This document shows, one piece after another, positions 34,815-45,919 of a stretch of 64,000 bases of DNA. The stretch is from positions 3,427 to 67,426 of the forward strand of contig JADHZB010001481.1 of assembly GCA_015657535.1 (NCBI GenBank), given 5' to 3'. The notes beneath the pieces are model-generated. The model made no database searches. It worked only from the letters and a program-made list of their open reading frames with translations, and was not told the DNA's origin. The stretch comes from Nephromyces sp. MM_2019. Its lineage: Eukaryota > Apicomplexa > Aconoidasida > Nephromycida. The position numbers were made by a program, and so were the translations under genes. Every line of letters begins with the position of its first letter. Position 1 is the stretch's first letter.

Positions 34815-36476
34815 TGATAACTCTTCCAGACGCTTTTGCTTCTGCTTCTGGTTTAACTCAATAGAGCTTTACTTTCAACGATCTCTCTTTCAAAGCTCGA
34901 GGTTCCACTGCTGAGTTCCAGCACGGAATTTTTTCTGCTAATCTGAATCAAAACTCACATACAATGAGATATATCTTTTCGGGAATTAGAGTTACGTGTG
35001 TGTTTTGTAAATTCTACAATGTTGAATTCCCTTAACTTATTCAAATAGTGGCTTCTTTCTCCAAAGTAGTGGCTTCATGTTTCTGCTTCTTTCCTCTAGT
35101 TTTGTTGTGTATTCTTTTTGGTGGCTCTTTTTCATGTACAGTTTGCTCAATATCTTAACACGGCATCTTCTTATTTTTTTCTGGTTACACACATATAGTT
35201 AATGCTGGGATCTGATCTGTTTGGAAATTTTCTTGCTCAGCTTCTCATATAGATACATTTCTTTGGGAGAAGAGTCTTCTCTTGATGGCTTGATTTATAT
35301 AAGGATCGTTTTAGGCTAATCTCTTCTTCATTATATCCACTAGTTTCATTCCCGGGATTTTGTGTTGAAAACTGGCATACCCAATTCAAATGACTCCCAT
35401 ATTTCAACGTGTGTAGCTTACTTTTGCATGCTTGCCCTTCCCTACCTCAAATTCTCTTCTGAGAAGAGCCGGTTAGGTTGGCACTTCAGCTATCTTGCGA
35501 AGCAGAGTGATTGCCTTGGTGATTGATCATGCGATGTTTTATGCGTCTTCATCCCCATTTTGCTGGTGAACTATTGCATTTGTGCCTAGCTACACACAGC
35601 TTCGTCAATTGCCGAAACGTTAGAGCTCTTGCTTTTTACCAGTTTTTAATGCTTCTCTGCAGCTGTAGAGTATTAGATTTGCTGCTTTTAGCGTATTTTT
35701 TCTCCTCTTTGATGAGCTGCCGGTATAGCTGAGGATCCTCTTTATATCCGTTTGTATCATTTTTTCTTGTGGGATTGATGCGATACAGTAGCTGCCCCCT
35801 CATTTGCTGAGAAATTGAGGAAGTTTTGAGAATCGCAGCTAATAGGAAGCATCATCATGTGTGCATTAGCTGAGAAACATGTGACTTGGTAGGCTTCCAG
35901 CAAAATATTCTCCGTACAACCTTGGTATTCATCTGGAAGGTATTATATTATCAGAGATTGTGTGTGTGGAAGGGCTGAGTAGTAGCATTTTTATTGGCAA
36001 TAAAATTGTCAATTTATTGAGATGTTTATAGTTAAGCAAACCTCCTTGGGTAAGGAAGTTTCTCTAAATTCTATCGTTTTTGGTTTGTGTTCTGGATTTT
36101 TCGTCTATATGTTGCTTTTGTGATTATTAGGATGATAAGCTGGTTTAGAGTCAGCAAGAAATGCTGGTTTTGCAGTTGTATGTCCTTCGCCTATTTTCTT
36201 TATGCTTGCTGATAGAAAACTCTTTTTCCGCTTCTAAGTTTATCACAATATTGTCAGGAATCTGCCGATGTTTGTATTAAATAGCTGTTTTTTGCCCTGA
36301 ATTTCCACAAATATATTGCTTATACTGTGTCGTTTCTTCAAGTATTTTGTGATGTTTTTATTTTAACTCCTCGTACCGTTTTCTTATAGTGAGTCTGGTA
36401 TCTTCTCACCCGCTAATGTTTCAATTTCATGCCTTTTTTGTATCCTTTAAATTTTTTTGAAAGCTATCGCCTCCTT

Positions 36477-36963
36477 AACCCTTTTGTTATGCCTTATATC
36501 CATTCTAGATCCACTTGCTGTTGCACGTGCCTTGATGCTGGGAATTAATGCATGTATCTCTGCACTCTTGACGTTGCTGCTACACTTGGGGGTGTGCGTG
36601 CCCCCCCATTTAGTTAGTGGTGGATTGACGACTTATCCACACAAAAAAAAGAATCATTTTCTTTTACCAAACATTTTCAGTCCTAAAAAATTCTTTTGAA
36701 GTTACTCTTTTATTGTTTATGCTTTTAGCGAAGCTCTTCATATCTTTCAAAAAGTGTTGAGCTCGAGAATATTTAGACTTTTAAAGTTCTTTTTCGCTTC
36801 TTTAGCGGGCCCTTGCTCTTTTCTTTGGTGGTTGTATGCAGAGTTTATAAACTAAAAGCATTACAGTACGAAGCTCCACCTTATGGAGGCATAGCTATAG
36901 GATTAGATGGGCTTTGTACTGTTTTTGATGAAATCTATGAAAGTACGATCCTAAAGGGCAAAG
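36477..36963 (+). pseudogene. aspS: bacterial-type aspartyl-tRNA synthetase fragment, motif 3 region
   Basis: AspRS charges tRNA-Asp; bacterial-type copies also serve plastids and mitochondria. At 36849-36963 the frame KLKALQYEAPPYGGIAIGLD continues into DEIYESTILKGK. This matches class II motif 3 and its tail in bacterial AspRS (ALKYGAPPHGGIA-GLDR, then a DE-NIREVI-FPKN-like run). The invariant arginine after GLD is glycine here, which should abolish ATP binding. Upstream, 36477-36494 (NPFVMP) and 36508-36545 (DPLAVARALMLGIN) resemble the '(H/N)PF-MP' and 'ARAYDLVLNG' blocks, with weaker support. The expected GGGSIRIH segment is not seen in between. No other AspRS motif was found nearby. Either this is bacterial debris like dnaE, or one exon of a host organellar AspRS (an AG acceptor lies just before, at about 36840) that has decayed or been misread. 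Confidence 0.6.
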
Positions 36964-39900
36964 AGAGGGATAAAAGAGTTGAAGCTAGTCAACGATACTC
37001 ACACAAAAATGTTCTTTTGTGTATATACTCTTACACAAAAGTGTTTATGAAATCATCCTTAACATGTGTGTGTGTTTGTGTCTTGTTGCGTGATGAATGT
37101 TTGCCTAGAAATCTGGCAAAAAATAGTGATATTCATAGAGAAATTTGCATTTTTATTTTCCAGAGGAATGCAAAATTAGATGCCTGAGTGTGCGGTTTTT
37201 TTCCGATAAAATTAGTAGGTTATTTTTTAATATATTATTAGCTGGCATATATATTAAAAGATAATCAGCTTTCCTCTTTTGTGTTTATTCTAGTAGCCCT
37301 ATTTATATAAATTTATTCTCTTTTTTTCTTGTTCTTGGCGTGCTCTATACTTGATTTTATTAGAATGTCTAAATTGAGGAACTTCACTTGCCTATAGCAG
37401 TGCATAATTGATTATATATATATGTAGTGAATTACATCAAAGTTGTGTGTGCAATTGTTTGGCTATAATGTCTATTAAGACGACTCTACATTATACTAAG
37501 CTATGATAATACTGATTGGGTAAAAACAGAGTGGATAATACACCATCTGCCCAATTATATTGTAGGTGTGAATCGAAGATTTTAATAGATGCAAGATGTG
37601 TGCTGCATGTGCAAGATTATGTTTTTGGAGTAATGTTTATAAATTTGAGCCTATACCACAGTCTGATAGTAATAGATAGCAGTAACTTCACGCCAAACTG
37701 ATAGGATTGGTACTAATGTGTTGGTGGGATGCATGTATTAAGTGCTTATGCGTTATTATTAGGGTTTTGTGTGCGAAAATAGGATTTTTAGATGATAAGT
37801 TTTCGGTTTATTAACTGATATCTTATGTTGCGTTTATGGGGCTTAAATGCGAATAGTTAAAGGAGATTGTGATGACAGTTGGCGCATAAACGCGTGTGCC
37901 GCTAGTGTTACTTCTTCCGTCATTTTAGATGAAATTACTCATCTCGTTTATCGCTCTCTGAAGAGAGTTTCTGGCTTCTCTTACAGTCTCATTGATGGGC
38001 GACGTGAACACACGCAAGAAGTTGGTATCTTTTCATTTCTGCTGCTTGCGTGTGTGTAGATCGCTGAAAACGTCTTTAGTATGGGATATTCTACCTTTGC
38101 GTATGCTCATTTTTGGACAAATGTGCTGCATAATGCTTGAACCAAGAAGTTTGAGTAAAGCTGTTTGCATCCATTGTTTTTGCGCTCCTGCCCGTATGCT
38201 TTTACTGGCTCCTTTTTCTTGTATGTGAAGGCATTTCGTTATGTAGTTGATACTCTATTTTTTTTTGTTTATTTTCAGCAACGGTGATATTTTATTAAGG
38301 GAGGAATTTTTTATGCTTTGGCTTTTTCTTGGCATGTACTGCATCTGGTGATGCTTCTGATGTTGGGCTTCTACTTGCCTTGAAAGGTTTGTGTGGCACG
38401 GATGCTAGATTGGTATCAGCATTCATTGTGGATTTCAGCTTAAATTATTTTCGTTTCCCTAACTTTCTATTTTGCTGAATTTGCGAGTCTGAAACGTCTT
38501 TTTGTCACGCTATTTGCAGCTATTTTAGAACTCGCTGTGTGTTCTAGAGGTTATTAGTTATTCATGTTTTTGCCAATGCTTGTGTTTCGATTTTGTAGTA
38601 TACTTTTTGACTATATTGCATGTTTGCAAAGTCTTATACGGGGAAACGCTGTTGACATGAGAGGCTAACAACATTTTTGAGTTGAATCCTATGGTGCGAC
38701 GAAGTTCTCGTTTGAGGAATTTTCTGCCTGTGTAATGGTTGAGCATGAAAGTTGAGTGGCATGCTCTCAATTTTGGCTTCAACGGTGCGTTTGGGCCTTC
38801 AGCAGTAGTATGCTTTGACTTTAGCTTATCCTGAACCGGAATGCATTTTCAGCAGTGCTTATTTAAGACTATTCGTTAATGGAATTGATTGTTCTTGGCT
38901 TGCTGATTCGCATAATTGCTTGCCAAATGATGCTTCGGTTATTCTCATCAGCATCGTATAGCTTGCTAGAATAATACGATGTTTTGCTATTTTGTGGTTT
39001 ACAAAATTCACCTCGTATTTCTAGACTATGTTGGCTGCCATGAACCGACATGTCTACACAGCGCATATATTCTCTTATCTTGCCCTCCTTTGTGACTTTA
39101 TTCCCGTACGCTTTTCCTCTAGAAATATTGTATTCGGTTCTATATCGTCTTAGTTTAGCCTTTATAAGCCCCTAGGTTGTACTTCTATACCTTCTTCCCA
39201 GTGAAAAAACATAAAAAAATTAACAGTATTTTTTTTAATTTATTGCTGTGATAATCGCGCGTTGTTTTTACTAGTTCTAGTATTTTTAGTTTTTTTTCGT
39301 CATCTATAATTCCTCTTGCTTTCAATGAAAGGCATTCTCTCTGATGTACTCTTTCAAGGTATGGGGGAAATTTATGGTATTTGCAGTGAAAAGCAAATGC
39401 TTTTCCTTTGCTGCACGTTTGCTACCATCTGATTCATACGCTTATGGTTGCGCTTCTCACACTAAACTTTATGGGAAAATCTGCTGATATACAAGTTTTT
39501 TGAGTTTCACACAACTCAAGAATCATGTTGACACACCTGTGTCTTCATGCAGAAAGCAGGTGCTTATAAATATTGTATAACAGATGCTTGCTCTGGTATT
39601 GCTGAAAGGGACAGTGCTTTTCCCGTCGAACTAACATGCCTGACCACTGTGTTAGTGTTGTGCCTTTTATATTATGTGTATAGGTGAGTGTTTATGCTGT
39701 AACCTTAAATAAAATCGTTATTTATCCGCTGTTTGTGCAATGTTTTGCCTGTTGTGATACTTTGTGCAAAGTACGATACTGTTCGTTGCTTACGTTGTGT
39801 TTCGTTTGCTGATTCTCTGAGGCGATGCTTTGGTGCTTGCGGTTTGCTGCTGAATGTTTCAGCGTACTAGTTACCCATTATGCATTTTGAAGGCATCCAA

Positions 39901-42630
39901 AAGAATTACTTTATATAATGTAACATCAGTCTTGCTGAGATTGGAAGAAAAATTTTTTTCGCACTCAACACGCAACCTAGTACAGATAATGCCTCAATAA
40001 CGATGTACCTATCCTTTGGCTGTAGCAGAATTTAGTTTATGGTCGCGCGGGACGAGTATCTCCAGGAGTTAGTTAAGGCACCGCTGTCAAGAAATGCAAG
40101 GATTTGTTTCCATGTATCATAATCTGCTACATTTTCTGTAGAACAGGTTTACTTCTTAATTAGAGCATTCTTTGTGTTTTTTTGGTGAATCATAGCTTTT
40201 ACTTTGTGTATATCCATGGGAAGATCATAGCAGTAGCGACCTGCACTGCTTATGTACGCCACGGACTAATTTATTTTTGGGCATCTTTAAGGGTTCTAAA
40301 CATTGACTTCCTGTCGTTTGGGTATAATAAAAGCCCTGTGGTGATCTTTTTGAGCGTTTCATAGAGTTTAAAACTGGTTATTGACTTGGGAGGTAAGCAT
40401 GACTGAAGTTAGTGGCACCGGTGATGACGCGGAATAACGACTACAAATGTGACGAAGTCTCTGCTGAGAAGAATAGTGCAATGGCGTAAAAAGCTTGGAT
40501 ATAGGCAAACAGACGTTTTGAATTTTTTTTGTAGATTTTTACCCTTGTCTTATGGGGTACGAGGGTGTCTGCTTAAGTAAATTCCTTGCTCATATATTTT
40601 TTCGATGAAGCAGCTATGGGGACCCTCCCGTTTGCTTAGCAGCGTGCTGAGGCACGCAAACTCCTTTGTCTAGGTGTTTAAGTAGTGGAAACCTTATGGT
40701 ATTTTATAGCAATTTCATTCTACTGCTTATGTGCTGCTTTTGCAAACTTATTGCACGAACGCTGCATTAATGGTGAGAGTTAGTGCTAGCGATGTTCCTT
40801 CGTGCCGAACGCCTATGTTAACGCTAATCCGTTAATTATAGGTGCTCCTTTCAAACGTAAGCAGTACCCTAGAGAAATCTGCCGTATCGTGGCCCTGCTA
40901 TTTTATCAACCTCTGGAGCTGGTGTTGCGCACTACAGACTCTGCTTCTTTTATATGATGCGTCTCTCAGGTGCCTTCGTAGTACACTTCTCCACTGTGCT
41001 TCTCCACTGTGGAGATTGCTGAGAGCTTCTAAGGCAACATTGCAATTCAACACGTGTATGTTAACTGCACTATAACTTCCTACTATTTTCATTACGTGGG
41101 GTGCAAGATAGTCCAATGTTCTGTATATATATATCTTGTATATAACTATCTTAGGGCATGAGTAGAGGTAACAATGCATTTTATTTGGGATGATGCGTGT
41201 GTTATTTTAGATGAACTTAATTAACGACCGGCAAATAATTTGCAAGGTCACCTATCACTATCAACATATAATTAATTTGTTGGAATAGCAGTCTTTTTTC
41301 TTTTGACCGTGAGCTACAGTGCCGTAATATCTGGCACTTGAGCAACCGTTAAGAGCCAAGCTTTCTTGCAGCAACATTTTGTTGTTATTCTGAGTCCCGG
41401 ATTTTTAATGATACGAGCTAGGGTTTTTACTTCACTAGTGTTTTGCTGTCACCCAATGCTAATACTGGCAGTCGTAATGCTTTTAATGGCCTTCCCGAAA
41501 GTGCGTGATGTAAAGCGGTATACTTTCGTGAGTATTTTGTAGCTCAGAATATATTCTGCCGAGGGTCCAACCTAAAGACATTTTTTTGTCCCGTAGGAGC
41601 GAAGCTCGTAAGAGAATTTTTAATTAGGTTATACTCACCGTTTAGCAGCATCCGGTGGAGTACCTGGTCTAGACTCCCTCACTTTAATGTAGAATTTCCT
41701 AAACCAAGTATTTTCGCAATGCTACTACCAGTTCATCACTGATTTAATGGCCTATTCCCAGGAAACTGCAAAAAATCGAATTCAAAAGCTTATTTTTTGA
41801 TTTTCCACAACCGCACACACGCATAAGGGTGTGCTCTCCATGTAGCATTGAAAAGTTCAAGTAAGGTAGCACACTTTTCAATACATTTTACACACACACC
41901 ATGATTTTTTATTGCATATCACGCTCTTTCTATGATTCTGGAGACTATTTCAGTCTAGAGCCTTTGCATTTGCTCCTTTCAGAGGAATTGATTGTGCTAT
42001 ATCCACGGGGAGTACAGCTATCTGCAGGAAGCGAAAACAGTGAAATGATGCGAGTCCAAACAGAGGCGCACAATGCTAATTGAAGCAGAATCGCCTTACT
42101 ACTACAACTCAACATATGATGAAAACCCATAGAGTAGCGCGTGAGACTGCAATTCAAAGCTCAAAAGTGCGAGAAAAAAAGAAATTTTCTGCTTCGAACT
42201 TCATTTCTCGAAAGCAGCAAACCGCTAAGCAGCTCTAGCTGTATTAACTAATATATGCTATACTTTTTCACGGGAAATCAAAAGAATTCGCCTCGTTTCT
42301 CAGCGTATACAAAAGACACTAAAGAATTGATTTTTACTGCTCCCTGCATGCACCTCAGCACACACTATACCGCTAACGGGAGGCAAGTTGAAGCCAATTT
42401 TTTGATGATTACTGCCAAGTTCAAGTGTTTACGTCAAGAAGATAGACTGAAAGAAGAGCTTTTGCCCTTTACGATGCTGAAAGCGAACAAATTCGATTCC
42501 CAAAACTTTGACGGCTTGTGTGTTAGTGTTGAGTATATAGCTAGAGATTACTCAACTAGTCACTTGTAAGATCATCATTATTAAGTAAAAAAAAAAGGCA
42601 GCTTTTATTTTGATAAGCGCGGTTTTTGGA
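36964..42630. other. 5.7-kb region without a recognised gene
   Basis: T-rich and GT-rich on + to about 41 kb. Frames such as 37516-37701, 38820-38960 (third frame, with YLRLFVNGIDCSW), 40810-40968 (with IIGAPFKRKQYPREIC) and 42255-42569 (104 codons) read like protein but match nothing I can name. Given the two bacterial remnants in this window they could be further debris. A bacterial-looking AAGGGAGG then ATG occurs at 38298-38313 but leads into a frame that closes after about a dozen codons. Confidence 0.4.
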
Positions 42631-42752
42631 GTGGATGAAGAGGGATTTTAGGAGCTGATGAAGAGTGGTTTAAGCTACTGAATAAAAGGAGTTTGAACTG
42701 CTGACTAAAAGGACCGTTTCAACTGCTCATTAAATGAGGTTCCATCTACTTG
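42631..42752. repeat. decayed tandem repeat, about 24-nt unit, five copies
   Basis: Successive units of the form (G/C)TG(C/A)TGA(A/C)TAAAAGGAGTTT(G/C)AA, beginning at GTGGATGAAGAGGG and ending at GTTCCATCTAC. Copies differ at several positions each, so the array is old. Confidence 0.7.
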
Positions 42753-43270
42753 GTTTTTACAATTAGATGCAGCATGTGTACCACCAAAGTCAAAGGAGCT
42801 GCATTTTCACTTATTTGAAGCTGCCGTAACCAAAATGACAAAATTTCCCGTCAGACACTCGATACCTCCAAAATTCTTACGTTTTGAAAGTAAAATTCAA
42901 AGGCATATAATTCTAGACATGCTTGAGCTGCCGATTCTGACCTGCCTCCTAAAATGCCTAAATAGTCTGCATTTCGAGACAAATCACTTTTAAGCGAGTT
43001 TACCCGATAAAAGATAGAGCTTATGAGAGAGTATATACAGTAGTAGTTGCAACTATTCGTAGCTTAATCTGCTATGCTTTTATCTGGCATTTTACTAGCG
43101 TTTTGAAAAAAAGTAAGAGGCTATTTTAAGCTGCTCTGAAGAGAATGTTTGGAAAAGAACATGTCGGGACTAAATCTGGGGAGGATATGAAGCACATCAT
43201 GCTGCAAAATTTGATGAGGAAGAATAGATTCTCTTAATCGGGTTGGGAAGCTCACGCACGCTTTAATCCG

Positions 43271-43400
43271 AATTGATAACCAATACACACTCTTCAAATC
43301 GAATGACAACCAATACACACCCTTCAAATTGATAAGTAACCCACACTCACACATACTCTTCAAATCGACAAATAACCCGCACACACACACTCTCAAATCA
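43271..43400. repeat. decayed tandem repeat, about 30-38-nt unit, four copies
   Basis: Units read (A/T)TGATAACCAATACACACTCTTCAAATCG with variation and an expanding CA tract in the later copies. Each ends in TCAAAT(C/T). Confidence 0.75.
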
Positions 43401-44517
43401 GGCACACATACAAAAATATCGCACCCCTCCATATAAGCAATGTAACACACTATTCATTGAACAGCTCCCTCAAAACGCCCTGAAAACATCAAATTATTTA
43501 AGAGATTTTTCGCAGATTATAGAGAAGCTTCCCTTAAGTTTTGGATTTGGTTGAAGCCTTCTTGTATAGCGTATTTCAACAAGAGGGTAGTTACCTCGGC
43601 ATGCACACAAGAGTGCTCACTGCTTTAATTGCAACTACTTTTCGAATTAAAAAGCATATACACCGCAGTATTATGGACATATTTTCGACGAAGAAATGCG
43701 GAAAAATTCCTTTTCAATTGTCTTTGTATTCAAATCAAGAATTCCTTCATTTCGAACGAATTCCGGAATAAAAACAGCGCGTTCAAAAGAGAAAAAATAA
43801 ACTTCTCGTCTAATCGCCTCGAAATTTTTATTATATTTTGTCGCCTTTGTAAAGGATACGCAGTGAGTAAAATTTTACTGGAACAACAGCTGCCATACGG
43901 TAACAACACACTAAAAGAACAAAAATGACAATCAAAAACAAGCAGAAATATCGACGGGGGGGGTGCGTTTGCACTCAAAAAATCCAAAAAGCATCGGGTA
44001 GACATGAAAATCAAGGGAGAATTTTCGAGATCGGCGAACATATACCCACGATCATAATAAAAACATTCAAACACACACAAGATAAATGAGAAGGAAGGCG
44101 TGAAACCCCGGGAAAAAACGTATACGCAATACTGAAAGAAGCCATGGAATACTCCGAGACACGAACTCCGCGACCAGAATCAGAATCTTGCTTACAAATT
44201 ATCAAGCTAACAAAGAAGTGCAAAAATTTGTTCAAAAGCACGACTGTTTTACGAAAATACTTCTCTCTAGATTAAAGCCGATTTAGGAAGAGGGAAAGTA
44301 GCTAGTGACACTTGTAAAAAGACCGGTAAATCAAGCATCGCATAGTAGAATTCATCCTCTTGAAAGAATGAAACTAAGCGAAATTCGTCTGCAAAATGAG
44401 GAATGCCAAGTATTCCGCCTAAAATTACACAAAGTGCTATTTTTCAGCAATTCCAGGGGGATTTTAAGCTTCAAGCAGCAAAAGAAGTGTATTCCAGGTC
44501 AATAACTTCAGTCGCCT

Positions 44518-44750
44518 TTTCTTGAGGCTATTCTAGGCTTCAGTTAAGTTTATGCTAACAAAAGAGATTTAGGCTTCAAAATAGCAGCTTCAGCTTCTTG
44601 TGCTTGAGGATATTCTAGGCTTAATTTAAGGTGATACTAACAAAAGAGATTCAAACTTTAGAATAGAAGCTCCAGCTTCTTTCTCATAGCTATTCTAGGC
44701 TTAATTTAACTTTATACTAACAAACGAGATCCACACTCCAAAGTAATGCC
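44518..44750. repeat. three-copy tandem repeat, 80-82-nt unit
   Basis: TATTCTAGGCTT recurs at 44529, 44611 and 44691. Between these lie matching blocks (ACTAACAAA(A/C)GAGAT, AGAAGCT(T/C)CAGCTTCTT). Copies are about 80% alike by eye. Confidence 0.85.
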
Positions 44751-45289
44751 TCAGCTGAGGTAGGCCATACCTCACTCATATTTCAGCAGGAGGCCACAAG
44801 GATTCCGAATAATTATAGCTTTGGTTTAGCTAGTGGAGTCACCTTTAGAAAAACTTGTAAAAATAACTATATTATGACGAAACATTAGCATAAAACAATA
44901 TACACACACATGTCGTATGTGGGATCATTCGCACACAAACAAGCTTCAAATAGCAATGAATATGTCGCCTATGATGTAGTGGTAGAGATATCAAAAAGCA
45001 CGCTGCCAAGCGTATCAAAGAGCTCTAAGATCCCTATGAAAGCTTCAAGATGATATCCTCTTTACTTTCTCCTTAAAATAGTGACTATGTATGTCTACAG
45101 CTCCTTGGCGATATCGTAAAACAATTTTAATATTCCCCCCAGAGATTGAACGGCAGGTAGCCTACACGCCACCCTAGCTTCTCCAATAATTCCTCCCTGC
45201 ACACACAAAATAAATGAGTGAGGGGTCATAAAAAAGGGTGAAAAGCAGCATAAATTTTGCATAGATTCGTAGAAGCATAAGGAAAAAAA

Positions 45290-45560
45290 TCCAGTTATAC
45301 ATAGACTCAAGGCTACAGACACACTCACACAGAGGGCGACACACACTAGAGAGAGACACGCACAGAGGCGCGTAGAGGCACACGCACAGAAAGAAACGGA
45401 GAAACACAGAGACCCGCTTAGAGATATAGAGATATAATACCTAGAGAGATATACAAACGCACATGCAGCCACAAAAAAAGAGGCAAATATATAGAAAAAC
45501 ACACACAAATAAACCCAAACACACAAACAAACCCGCGCACACAGGCATAAACACACATAT
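45290..45560 (-). repeat. CA-rich tract (GT on the - strand)
   Basis: ACACAC, CACAGAG and AAACACACA runs downstream of the stop of the giant RAP-like gene. On the - strand, which is that gene's sense strand, it reads as GT. Frames through it give cysteine/leucine/valine repeats and are not genes. Confidence 0.8.
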
Positions 45561-45919
45561 GAGAGTTTACAGAAAAGATAGCCATGATTTTAGCACAGGT
45601 GGATACTTGATATCCAACTCAAACAAGAAATTTCCTTCTTCACAAGCACCGGCCTACTTTCTGCTATACTTTATCAGCACAAACTCTTCCTGCCTGCTTC
45701 TTTGCAATAACAATACAAACTCCTAGACCAACCCCCTATATCTTCATGTTATCGCTGATAAAAACTGCAATCCCACCAACAAAAACTAACGGGCTTAAAG
45801 TGCTCTTTCCCAAATGATATCCCTTCGCTTATGCAGCTATAAATGATGGAAAAATTCATTAGAAAGTGATTCGAGAAACCTCCCATGGATGAAGAATAAT
45901 AGCCTATCAAAAAGTTCTA

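Larger units (their letters stand above)
29854..36476. other. 6.6-kb region without a recognised gene
   Basis: Starts with the TFIIIA 3' flank. The + strand is T-rich with many GT runs, as in the introns of the + strand TFIIIA gene, so it may be transcribed rightward. Open frames such as 34076-34366 (contains PPIKWWVGWKRMRE) and 34449-34649 match no family I know. A short (AAT)n lies near 33640. No RNA gene seen. Confidence 0.5.

Noticed and set aside
38298..38340. AAGGGAGG followed by ATG as a bacterial gene start
   Set aside because: The frame closes after about a dozen codons and matches nothing.
39541..39680. Frame with ITDACSGI, reminiscent of the exosortase ACSG motif
   Set aside because: Only four residues agree, with no neighbouring membrane segments or other motif; chance.
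45095..45556. 153-codon - strand frame rich in Cys, Leu and Val
   Set aside because: Runs through a CA/GT tract in the 3' flank of the giant gene; repeat-derived.
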